DNA of 64,000 nt from Streptomyces spinoverrucosus (lineage in GTDB: Bacteria > Actinomycetota > Actinomycetes > Streptomycetales > Streptomycetaceae), in assembly GCF_015712165.1 (NCBI RefSeq), contig NZ_JADPZX010000001.1, positions 558,001 through 622,000 of the forward strand, written 5' to 3'. How positions within the stretch are numbered: the stretch's first letter is position 1; each line of letters opens with the position of its first letter. A program made the translations under genes and the position numbers. The notes below the pieces were generated by a model. That model was not told the origin of the DNA. It made no database searches and was given only the letters and a program-made list of their open reading frames with translations. Positions 16,783 through 24,436 of the stretch are shown here, piece after piece.

Positions 16783-17588
16783 CGCTCCGCGAACACGCGC
16801 ACGAACGCCTCCCGGGTCACCGCCCCCGGCGTACGGTCCAGCACCGCGAACACCACCTGCTCGAACCTCCCGTCGAACCGCCCGCCCGGCCCCAGCAGGT
16901 CCCGGAAGACGCCCGCGACCTGCGCCGGATCGTTCTGGAACACCCCACAGCCCCAGGCGCCCAGCACCAGTCGCCGGTAGCCGTGGCAGGCCGCGGTCTG
17001 AAGAACGCGCTCGGCGCGTGCGGCGAGGGCATGCGGGATCCGGGCCGCCCGCTCCGGCGCCGTACGGCGCACGACTCCGGCGTTGGGAGCGGCGGCCGTC
17101 AGGAAGCCGGCGGAGTACGGCTCGTCCAGCAGGCGGCCGCGGTCGTCGCGGAAGACGGGCACGGCGGGTGAATGAATGACACGGTCCGTGTAGAACGGGT
17201 CGCGATGGGCGCGGTGATGGTCGTAGAACTCCGGGACCCGCAGCAGGCACGCGTACAGCGCGGAGGCGCGGCACAGGGCCTCTTCCTGGGCCTGGGCGCC
17301 GTTGAGGAAGCCACCACCGGGGTTGCGGGCCGAGGCGAAGTTCAGGACCGCCGCGTCGCCGATCCGGCGGGCCGCCTCCAGGCTGCTCTCGCCCGTGACC
17401 TCGACGAGGGTGTCCACCGGGGACGCGGGCGCCACCGGCACCGGTTCCGGGCCGTGCATCCGGGTCCCGGCGCGCGCGGCCGCCACCGCCTCGGCGATGG
17501 ATACCGTACGCCCGTTCGAAGCCTGATAGGCCCCCGTGGTCACGATCCGCTCGGTCTCCCGCGCGACGGCGCGCAGGCGCGCGCTCAT
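16767..17588 (-). CDS. Bacterial-type poly(ADP-ribose) glycohydrolase (TIGR02452 family)
   Basis: This 273-residue macrodomain protein belongs to the microbial PARG family. The catalytic loop is NPGGGFLNGAQAQEEALCR: GGG at 91-93 and the paired acid residues QEE at 101-103, which in known PARGs attack the ribose-ribose link. VLNFASARNP and LVLGAWGCGVFQNDP match the macrodomain ADP-ribose pocket. It would remove ADP-ribose from proteins or nucleic acids in the cytoplasm. The gene overlaps the MazF-like gene tail-to-tail by 16 bases, and the initiator ATG at 17588 follows GGGGGTGGCGCC. No ADP-ribosyltransferase gene is visible nearby. Confidence 0.88.
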   Translation of the reverse strand: MSARLRAVARETERIVTTGAYQASNGRTVSIAEAVAAARAGTRMHGPEPVPVAPASPVDTLVEVTGESSLEAARRIGDAAVLNFASARNPGGGFLNGAQAQEEALCRASALYACLLRVPEFYDHHRAHRDPFYTDRVIHSPAVPVFRDDRGRLLDEPYSAGFLTAAAPNAGVVRRTAPERAARIPHALAARAERVLQTAACHGYRRLVLGAWGCGVFQNDPAQVAGVFRDLLGPGGRFDGRFEQVVFAVLDRTPGAVTREAFVRVFAERQLQP

Positions 17589-17844
17589 GGCGCCACCCCC
17601 GTGGGCGCCATGGCCGCGCGTTCCGCGATCTCCCCCGTCGTGCTCATGAACGCATCGTGAGTGATGCTGGTCCTGCGGTGCAACAAAGTTTTCCCGCCCC
17701 CGGAACCCCAGGAGACGGAAGTCTTACGTCCCGAGGTGCACCCTTGTGCGAAGGGACGCGAGGGTCTTGGGTGGGACGAGTGTGCCGGTCCGGCTTGCCG
17801 TTTGCCGGATCGGCGGCATGGTGGAATCTCAGGAGGATCCCGAC

Positions 17845-19146
17845 ATGTCCGACTCAGTCAGCGGCTGTACGGAGCCCCGTACAGCCGTCACCGAACCGGA
17901 AGTGGAGGCCCTGGTCCGGGGCATCTGCTTCAAGACCGGACCGCCGCGCACCGTCGGCGTCGAAGTGGAATGGCTCGTCCACGAGCTGCGCGGCCCGCAG
18001 CTCCCCGTGACACCCGAACGACTCGAAGCGGCCTACGCCGCACTGCGCACCGTCCCCCTGAGGTCGGCGCTGACCGTCGAACCCGGCGGCCAGCTGGAGC
18101 TGAGCTCCCCGCCCGCCGCCTCCCTGATGGAGTGCGTGGACATCGTCTCCGCCGACCTGGACGCCGTCCGCGCGGAACTGCGCGAGCACGATCTCGGCCT
18201 CCTCGGCATCGGCCACGACCCGTGGCACGCCCCCCGCCGGTTCCTGCGGGAGCCGCGCTACGAGGCGATGGAGACCAGCCTCGACCGCACCGGCCCGGCC
18301 GGCCGCGCCATGATGTGCACCTCGGCGTCGGTCCAGGTGTGCCTGGACGCCGGGTACGAGGAGCCCGGCCCGCTCGGCCATGTGCGGCGCTGGTGGCTGG
18401 CGCACCAGCTGGGCGCGGTCCTGCTGGCCGCGTTCGCCAACTCCCCGCTGGCCGGCCACGAACCCACCGGCTGGCTGTCCACCCGGCAGCTGCGCTGGGT
18501 GGAGATCGGCGCGGGCCGGGCGGGCGCGCCCGCCCTGGACGCCGATCCGCGGGGCGCCTGGGCCCGGCATGTGCTGGACGCCCCGGTGATGTGCGTACGG
18601 CAGGACGGCGGCCCCTGGCACGTGCCGGACGGGCTCACCTTCCGGGACTGGACCAGATCGGGGGCGCCCAGACCACCGACCCGGGACGACCTGGACTACC
18701 ACATCACCACGCTGTTCCCGCCGATCCGGCCGCGCGGCCATCTCGAACTGCGCATGATCGACGCGCAGCCCGGCGAGAACGGATGGATCGTGCCGCTCGC
18801 CGTGACGACGGCCCTCTTCGACGACCCCCAGGCCGCGGAGACCGCGTACCGCGCGGTGAAACCCCTGGCCGAGCGGACCGGGGCGCTGCCCGCGCCGCAC
18901 AACCCACTGTGGCTCGACGCGGCCCGGTACGGGCTCGGCGACCCGGAGTTGCACGAGGTGGCCGTCGACTGCTTCGCGGCGGCGCTGCACGCACTGCCCC
19001 GGCTCGGCGCGTCCACCGAGGTCATGGACGCCGTCGCCGCGTACCGGGACCGCTATGTCATGCGGGGCCGCTGCCCCGCCGACGACCTGCTCGACAGGCT
19101 GCGCGGCCAGGACCGCCGCACGCACGGGAAGGACCTGCGCACATGA
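17845..19146 (+). CDS. egtA: Ergothioneine biosynthesis glutamate-cysteine ligase EgtA
   Basis: This 433-residue ATP-dependent ligase makes gamma-glutamylcysteine, the sulfur donor for ergothioneine. It carries the GCS2-type core VGVEVEWLVHELRG with conserved acids, LTVEPGGQLELSSPP, the MCTSASVQVCLD strand and HLELRMIDAQP. The start at 17845 follows AGGAGGATCCCGAC; two upstream in-frame ATGs (17746, 17818) are less well placed. The stop codon overlaps the egtB start (ATGA), so the operon is translationally coupled. Confidence 0.95.
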   Translation: MSDSVSGCTEPRTAVTEPEVEALVRGICFKTGPPRTVGVEVEWLVHELRGPQLPVTPERLEAAYAALRTVPLRSALTVEPGGQLELSSPPAASLMECVDIVSADLDAVRAELREHDLGLLGIGHDPWHAPRRFLREPRYEAMETSLDRTGPAGRAMMCTSASVQVCLDAGYEEPGPLGHVRRWWLAHQLGAVLLAAFANSPLAGHEPTGWLSTRQLRWVEIGAGRAGAPALDADPRGAWARHVLDAPVMCVRQDGGPWHVPDGLTFRDWTRSGAPRPPTRDDLDYHITTLFPPIRPRGHLELRMIDAQPGENGWIVPLAVTTALFDDPQAAETAYRAVKPLAERTGALPAPHNPLWLDAARYGLGDPELHEVAVDCFAAALHALPRLGASTEVMDAVAAYRDRYVMRGRCPADDLLDRLRGQDRRTHGKDLRT

Positions 19147-20477
19147 CCGACCCCGCGACCGACACGGAGATCGAGATCGACACCGAGGCCTTCCGCGAGC
19201 GCGCCCTGGCCTCGCTCACCATCGCGCGGGACCGCACCACGCTGCTGACGAGCTGCGTCGAGGAACCCGACCTGACCGCCCAGCACTCGCCGCTGATGTC
19301 CCCGCTGGTGTGGGACCTCGCGCACATCGGCAACCAGGAGGAGCTCTGGCTGCTGCGCGCGGTCGCCGGTCAGGAGGCGATACGGCCCGAGATCGACAGC
19401 CTGTACGACGCCTTCGAGCATCCGCGCGCGGAACGGCCCTCGCTGCCGCTGCTGCCGCCCGCCGAGGCCCGCAAGTACGCGGCCGAGGTGCGCGGCCGGG
19501 CCCTGGACGTGCTGGCGGACACCGCCTTCCACGGCACGCGGCTGACGGAGGCGGGTTTCGCCTTCGGCATGATCGCGCAGCACGAACAGCAGCACGACGA
19601 GACCATGCTGATCACCCATCAGCTCCGCAAGGGCCCGCAGGCCCTGCACGCCCCCGACCCGGAGCCCGTGCCACTGTTCACCGGACCGGCCGAAGTCCTC
19701 GTCCCCGGCGGCCCGTTCACCATGGGCACCGCCACCGAGCCGTGGGCGCTGGACAACGAACGGCCCGCGCACCGGCGGGAGGTGGCCTCGTTCTACATCG
19801 ACACCACGCCGGTCACGAACGGCGCGTACCTCGCGTTCATCGAGGACGGCGGCTACGACGACCCGCGCTGGTGGACGGCCGACGGCTGGGCGCACATCCG
19901 CCGCCACAACGTCCACGCGCCCCTGTACTGGCGGCGCGACGGCGGCCAGTGGCTCAGGCGGCGCTTCGGTGTCACCGAGGCCGTGCCGCACGACGAGCCG
20001 GTGCTCCACGTGAGCTGGTACGAGGCCGACGCCTACGCCCGCTGGGCCGGGCGCCGGCTGCCCACCGAGGCCGAGTGGGAGAAGGCGGCCCGCTTCGACC
20101 CGGCGACCGGCGGTTCGACGCGCTACCCGTGGGGCGACGCCGACCCGGCGCCCGAGCACGCCAACCTCGGCCAGCGGCACCTGCGGCCCGCGCCGGCGGG
20201 CAGCTATCCGGCCGGTGAGTCGCCGCTGGGCGTGCGGCAGTTGATCGGTGACGTGTGGGAGTGGACGGCCAGCGACTTCCTGCCGTACCCGGGCTTCAGG
20301 GCGTTCCCGTACAAGGAGTACTCGGAGGTGTTCTTCGGGCCCGAGTACAAGGTGCTGCGCGGCGGTTCGTTCGCCGTGGACGCGGTGGCCTGCCGGGGCA
20401 CCTTCCGCAACTGGGACTATCCGATCCGGCGGCAGATCTTCTCCGGCTTCCGCACCGCCCGCTCGGGGGACGTCTGA
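19143..20477 (+). CDS. egtB: Ergothioneine sulfoxide synthase EgtB
   Basis: This 444-residue non-haem iron enzyme joins gamma-glutamylcysteine to hercynine with O2. The N-terminal DinB-like domain (about 14-165) supplies the three-histidine iron site: His61 in DLAHIGNQEE and His147/His151 in AQHEQQHDETM. The C-terminal FGE-sulfatase domain (about 185-444) has VPGGPFTMGT, HVSWYEADAYARWAGRRLP, EAEWEKAAR and the end VLRGGSFAVD followed by RNWDYP. The start overlaps the egtA stop by four bases and the stop overlaps the egtC start by one base. The much longer open frame upstream (from 17661) is an out-of-frame shadow of egtA. Confidence 0.97.
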   Translation: MTDPATDTEIEIDTEAFRERALASLTIARDRTTLLTSCVEEPDLTAQHSPLMSPLVWDLAHIGNQEELWLLRAVAGQEAIRPEIDSLYDAFEHPRAERPSLPLLPPAEARKYAAEVRGRALDVLADTAFHGTRLTEAGFAFGMIAQHEQQHDETMLITHQLRKGPQALHAPDPEPVPLFTGPAEVLVPGGPFTMGTATEPWALDNERPAHRREVASFYIDTTPVTNGAYLAFIEDGGYDDPRWWTADGWAHIRRHNVHAPLYWRRDGGQWLRRRFGVTEAVPHDEPVLHVSWYEADAYARWAGRRLPTEAEWEKAARFDPATGGSTRYPWGDADPAPEHANLGQRHLRPAPAGSYPAGESPLGVRQLIGDVWEWTASDFLPYPGFRAFPYKEYSEVFFGPEYKVLRGGSFAVDAVACRGTFRNWDYPIRRQIFSGFRTARSGDV

Positions 20478-21268
20478 TGTGCCGTCACCTGGCGTACACC
20501 GGGCCCGAGGAAACCCTCGGCAGGCTGCTGGTGGAACCACCGTTCGGCCTGTACCGGCAGTCGTGGGCGCCACGGCGCCAGCAGTACGGCACCGTCAACG
20601 CCGACGGTTTCGGCGTGGGTTGGTACGCGCAGGGCGATCCCCTGCCGGCGCGCTACCGGCGGGCCGGGCCCATCTGGGCGGACCTGTCCTTCGCCGATCT
20701 GGCCCGGGTCGTGCGCACCCGCACGCTGCTCGCCGCCGTCCGGGACGCGACGCTGGCGGGCGCCGACGCGGAGGCCGCGGCGGCGCCGTTCGCCGCGGGA
20801 TCCTGGCTGTTCAGCCACAACGGCGCCGTCACGGGCTGGCCGCACTCCCTCGCCTCCTTGGCGGGCGGCCTGCCCCCGGTGGACCTGCTGTCCCTGGAGG
20901 CCCGCAACGACTCCGCACTCGTGTGGGCGCTCGTCCTCGCCCGGCTGCGCGCCGGCGACGACCTGGGCCGGGCGCTGGCCGACACGGTCCCCGAGATCGC
21001 CGCGGCGGCCCCGGGCTCCCGGCTCAACCTGCTGCTGACCGACGGCGAGTCCATCGCCGCGACCGCCTGGGGCGACACCCTGTGGTATCTCGCCCGGCCG
21101 GGCGGCGGCACGGTCGTGGCCTCCGAACCCTACGACGACGATCCGCGCTGGCACGAGGTGCCCGACCGCACCCTGCTGGCGGCGAGCGGCACCGATGTGC
21201 AGCTCACCCCGCTCAAGGAGCCGAGCGACGCCTCGGCGGCCGCACCCCGCAAGGAGCCCCGTACGTGA
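20477..21268 (+). CDS. egtC: Gamma-glutamyl hercynylcysteine sulfoxide hydrolase EgtC
   Basis: This 263-residue Ntn hydrolase of the class II glutamine amidotransferase fold removes the gamma-glutamyl group from the EgtB product. The nucleophile is Cys2 (MCRHLAYTGP), exposed after Met removal. NADGFGVGWYAQG, SHNGAVTGW and NDSALVWALVLARL are the conserved pocket motifs. TGATG overlap with egtB and GTGA overlap with egtD show tight coupling. Confidence 0.95.
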   Translation: MCRHLAYTGPEETLGRLLVEPPFGLYRQSWAPRRQQYGTVNADGFGVGWYAQGDPLPARYRRAGPIWADLSFADLARVVRTRTLLAAVRDATLAGADAEAAAAPFAAGSWLFSHNGAVTGWPHSLASLAGGLPPVDLLSLEARNDSALVWALVLARLRAGDDLGRALADTVPEIAAAAPGSRLNLLLTDGESIAATAWGDTLWYLARPGGGTVVASEPYDDDPRWHEVPDRTLLAASGTDVQLTPLKEPSDASAAAPRKEPRT

Positions 21269-22227
21269 GTCCGTTCCTTCTGACCCGCACCCTGCCCGAG
21301 GACGCCACGGAGGCCGCGCTGCGCGCCGACGTCCTTCGGGGCCTGACGACCTCGCCCAAGACGCTGCCGCCGAAGTGGTTCTACGACGCCCACGGCAGCG
21401 ATCTCTTCGAACAGATCACGGAGCTGCCCGAGTACTATCCGACCCGCGCCGAGCGGGAGATCCTCGTCGACCGCGCCGCCGGGATCGCCGCCGCGACCGG
21501 CGCCCGTACCCTCGTCGAGCTGGGCTCCGGCTCCTCGGAGAAGACGCGGTACCTGCTCGACGCGCTGACCGGGCTGCACACATACGTCCCGGTCGACGTC
21601 AGCGACAGCGCCCTCACCCAGGCCGGGACCGCGCTCGTCGCGGAGCGGCCCGGCCTGAACGTGCACGCGCTGATCGCCGACTTCACCGTGGCCCTCGAAC
21701 TGCCTGAAACGCCGGGTCCGCGGCTGGTGGCGTTCCTCGGTGGCACGATCGGCAATCTGCTCCCCGAGGAGCGCGCCGCGTTCCTGGCCGCGATCCGCGC
21801 CCTGCTCTCCCCCGGCGACGCGCTGCTGCTCGGTACCGACCTGGTCAAGGACGAGCAGGTGCTGGTCCGGGCGTACGACGACGCGGCGGGCGTGACAGCC
21901 GCGTTCAACAAGAACGTGCTGTCGGTCGTCAACCGTGAGCTGGGCGCCGACTTCGATCCCGGCGCCTTCGACCACGTGGCCCTGTGGGACGCCGGGAACG
22001 AGTGGATCGAGATGCGGCTGCGCTCGCGTACCGCGCAGACCGTGAAGATCCCCTCGCTCGACCTCGCCGTCGACTTCGCGGCGGGCGAGGAGCTGCGCAC
22101 CGAGGTGTCGGCGAAGTTCCGCAAGGAGGGCGTGCGTGCCGAACTGGCCGCCGCCGGGCTGGCGTTGTCCCACTGGTGGACGGACGGCGAGGGCCGTTTC
22201 GCGTTGTCGCTGAGCACCGCCCGCTGA
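21265..22227 (+). CDS. egtD: L-histidine N-alpha-trimethyltransferase EgtD
   Basis: This 320-residue SAM methyltransferase makes hercynine from histidine by three methylations. The SAM loop is ELGSGSSEKTRYLL (about 85-98). ELPEYYPTRAEREIL contains the conserved histidine-contacting Tyr, and FLGGTIGNLLPEER and TAAFNKNVLSVVNRELGADFD are family signatures. It starts at GTG in the GTGA overlap with egtC. It ends directly against the 3' end of the converging lipoprotein gene with no gap. No egtE is present, as in other Streptomyces where the lyase is not clustered. Confidence 0.97.
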   Translation: MSPFLLTRTLPEDATEAALRADVLRGLTTSPKTLPPKWFYDAHGSDLFEQITELPEYYPTRAEREILVDRAAGIAAATGARTLVELGSGSSEKTRYLLDALTGLHTYVPVDVSDSALTQAGTALVAERPGLNVHALIADFTVALELPETPGPRLVAFLGGTIGNLLPEERAAFLAAIRALLSPGDALLLGTDLVKDEQVLVRAYDDAAGVTAAFNKNVLSVVNRELGADFDPGAFDHVALWDAGNEWIEMRLRSRTAQTVKIPSLDLAVDFAAGEELRTEVSAKFRKEGVRAELAAAGLALSHWWTDGEGRFALSLSTAR

Positions 22228-23487
22228 TCAGCCGACGGGGACCGCCAGCGCCTCGGTGATCCGGCGTGAGGCGCGGCGGGCCTCCGTCTCCGGGTGGGCT
22301 CCGCCGAGCACCCTGGTCATGTACTCCTTGATCGGGTTGTCCGCCTCGACGGCCGCCCACTCGGGCGTACTGGGGGTCGCCCGCCCCTGCGCGGCACCCG
22401 CCGCCATGGCGGCGACCCCCTCCTCGCCGGCGACGGCCCCGGCGAGGGTCGTCTTGTTGGGGACGTAGTTCATGCTCCGGGCCAGTTCGGTGTTCCACTT
22501 GGCGCCGGTGAGCTCCTCGACGACGGCGATGGCGCCGTCGCGTTGGTCGGTGTTGTTCGGTACGACGAGGTCGGAGCCGCCGGTGAAGACCGCGCCGGGT
22601 GTGCCGGCGGACTTGCCGGGTACGGGGAAGAAGCCCAGTTTGCCGTCGAGTTCGGGGTTCTGCTGCACGATCGCCCGGGCCTGTCCCGGTACGGCCACGA
22701 TCTGGGCGACCTTCCCCTCGGCGAACACCCCGGCCTGCGGCGGGTGTTCCTCGTCGGCGTCGGCGGGGCCGTCGCCGAGCGCCTGGAGCCGGCGGTAGAA
22801 GTCCATGCCGCGCAGGGCGGCCGGGGTGTCCAGGGTGCCGGTCCAGACACCGCCGTCCTCCCGCGCGAGGTCGCCGCCCTCGTCCCAGATGAAGCCGGAG
22901 AGCGTGTACCAGTCCTGTCCGGCCAGGTAGATTCCCTGGTTGCCGCCGGAGTCGAGCTTCTCGGTGGCGGCGAGCCACTCCTCGCGTGTCTTCGGCGGGC
23001 CGGTGATTCCGGCCTGCTCGAACAGGTCCGTGCGGTAGATGACGACACGGTTCGCCGCGTACCAGGGGATGCCGTACTGCGTCGACCGTTGCCGGCCCGG
23101 TTCGGCAAGGCCGGGCAGCCAGTCGCGCATGCCCCAGTCCCGCAGCGACTCCAGCGTCAGGTCGAGCAGGCCGCCGCCGTCGACGTACTGCGGGACCTGG
23201 GTGTTGCCGACCTCGATGACATCGGGTCCGTCCGGGGTGTCGGCCTCCAGCGCGCCCTGCACCTTCTCGCCGATGCCGGTCCACTCCTGGATGCGGATGT
23301 CGAGCTCCAGGTCGCCGTGCGTGCGCTCGAACTCCTCGGTGAAGCGCTCCAGGAACTCCGTCGAGGCGCTGCCCTTCATCAGCCACACGGTGACCGTGCG
23401 CCGCTCGGTCCCGCTCGACGGCACAAGTGCGCAACCGCCGAGGAGGGAGGCGGACACGCAGGCGAGGGCAAGGAGGCGAAGCTTCAC
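22228..23487 (-). CDS. ABC transporter sugar-binding lipoprotein, solitary
   Basis: This 419-residue extracellular solute-binding protein (family 1) starts at GTG (VKLRLLALACVSASLLGGC) with ACAGGA upstream. The lipobox LLGGC makes Cys19 the lipidated residue. The mature part shows the sugar-binding pattern TVTVWLMKGSA, EEFERTHGDLELDIRIQEW, YGIPWYAANRVVIYRTDLFEQAG and AGKVAQIVAV-type loops. No permease or ATPase genes are adjacent, so it must share membrane components encoded elsewhere. A DasR-like operator 83 bp upstream suggests chitooligosaccharide or aminosugar uptake (inference). Confidence 0.9.
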   Translation of the reverse strand: MKLRLLALACVSASLLGGCALVPSSGTERRTVTVWLMKGSASTEFLERFTEEFERTHGDLELDIRIQEWTGIGEKVQGALEADTPDGPDVIEVGNTQVPQYVDGGGLLDLTLESLRDWGMRDWLPGLAEPGRQRSTQYGIPWYAANRVVIYRTDLFEQAGITGPPKTREEWLAATEKLDSGGNQGIYLAGQDWYTLSGFIWDEGGDLAREDGGVWTGTLDTPAALRGMDFYRRLQALGDGPADADEEHPPQAGVFAEGKVAQIVAVPGQARAIVQQNPELDGKLGFFPVPGKSAGTPGAVFTGGSDLVVPNNTDQRDGAIAVVEELTGAKWNTELARSMNYVPNKTTLAGAVAGEEGVAAMAAGAAQGRATPSTPEWAAVEADNPIKEYMTRVLGGAHPETEARRASRRITEALAVPVG

Positions 23488-23569
23488 GGCGGTCCTGTTC
23501 TGTCTGGCGGACAGGGGGAAAGGGCCCGACGTGGGGGGAACGAGCACAGGCTCGTACGGGTGTGCTGAT

Positions 23570-23585
23570 TTTGGTATGGACCAAT
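23570..23585. promoter_or_regulatory. DasR-like operator upstream of sugar-binding lipoprotein
   Basis: TTTGGTATGGACCAAT contains the dyad TTGGT-N4-ACCAA and matches 11 of 16 positions of the DasR element consensus as I remember it (ACTGGTCTAGACCACT). It lies 83 bp upstream of the lipoprotein start. Confidence 0.55.
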
Positions 23586-23708
23586 GCGGAGGTCAAGGGA
23601 TTCCCGGGAAGCCGGGCGACGCCTCGCGCGGCGCTGCGACTTGGGGCACGGTGGAGTGACGCGTGACATGTGTGACGCCGTCGTCACCGCGCGGAGAGGA
23701 GTACCCGC

Positions 23709-23924
23709 ATGACGAACCACACCTACCGGGTCACGGACATCGTCGGCACCTCACCCGAGGGCGTGGACAAGGCCATCCGCAACGGCATCAACCGCGCCTC
23801 ACAGACGTTGCGCAACCTCGACTGGTTCGAGGTGACGGAAGTGCGGGGCCAGCTCGACAACGGGCAGATCGCACACTGGCAGGTGAGCATGAAGGTCGGC
23901 TTCCGTCTGGAGGACGCAGAATGA
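23709..23924 (+). CDS. Dodecin family flavin-binding protein
   Basis: This 71-residue protein is the exact size of dodecins, small beta-alpha-beta-beta proteins that form hollow dodecamers storing FMN/riboflavin or CoA. The text MTNHTYRVTDIVGTSPEGVD, the single helix KAIRNGINRASQTL, WFEVTEVRGQLDNGQIAHW (the flavin-stacking Trp is in the first W) and the final QVSMKVGFRLE strand all fit. GGAGAGGAG precedes the ATG. Confidence 0.95.
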   Translation: MTNHTYRVTDIVGTSPEGVDKAIRNGINRASQTLRNLDWFEVTEVRGQLDNGQIAHWQVSMKVGFRLEDAE

Positions 23925-23935
23925 GGGCCTGAACG

Positions 23936-24427
23936 TCAGGTGCGCCCCTCGCGCTCCTGCGCCACCTTGAGCTCGGCGGACGGGGTCGCCCAGCGCGCCC
24001 TGACGACGGTGAACCCGGCCCGCTCCGCGTCCTCGCACACGAGTTCGTCGTCGTCCACGAGCACCCGGATCTCCCGGGTCCGGGCGAGCCGGCGCAGGAT
24101 CTCCAGCTTGGTGTGCCGGGCGGGCCTGCGGTCGGCGTCGCGTCGCATGTAGACCCGCCCCTCGGGCAGTCCCTGGGCGGCGAGCCAGTCGAGCGTGTCC
24201 TGCCGGCACCGCTCGGGCCGCCCGGTGAGGTACACGACCTCGCACTGCTCGGCGCTCTCCCGCACCAGCGCGATGCCCTCGGCGAGCGGCGGATCCGCGG
24301 GGGCGGCGGCGAAGAAGCCGTCCCAGTCACGTGGCTTGCGTTCCAGGAAGCGCTGCCGGTGGGCCGTGTCGGCGAGGGTGTTGTCCAGGTCGAACACGGC
24401 GACCGGGCGTTCGTCACGAGCTGTCAC
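23936..24427 (-). CDS. HAD phosphatase resembling polynucleotide kinase 3'-phosphatase
   Basis: This 163-residue HAD phosphatase has the nucleophile and acid pair in VFDLDNTLADT (Asp13, Asp15), motif II YLTGRPERCRQDT (Thr68-Arg70), Lys107 in TKLEILRRL and the acidic motif IV VDDDELV (125-128). Between motifs II and III it has WLAAQGLPEGRVYMRRDADRR, a pattern I recognise from the 3'-phosphatase domain of T4 Pnkp-type enzymes, which remove 2',3'-cyclic or 3'-phosphate ends of nucleic acids. No kinase or ligase domain is fused. It starts at GTG only 9 bp after the Ro60-like gene, so the two are probably one operon. The nucleic-acid assignment is by pattern and context, not certain. Confidence 0.75.
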   Translation of the reverse strand: MTARDERPVAVFDLDNTLADTAHRQRFLERKPRDWDGFFAAAPADPPLAEGIALVRESAEQCEVVYLTGRPERCRQDTLDWLAAQGLPEGRVYMRRDADRRPARHTKLEILRRLARTREIRVLVDDDELVCEDAERAGFTVVRARWATPSAELKVAQEREGRT

Positions 24428-24436
24428 ACGGCCACC

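Noticed and set aside
17661..19142. Plus-strand open frame upstream of egtB that would extend it to 938 residues
   Set aside because: It reads egtA in the wrong frame; the true egtB starts at ATG 19143 inside the ATGA overlap.
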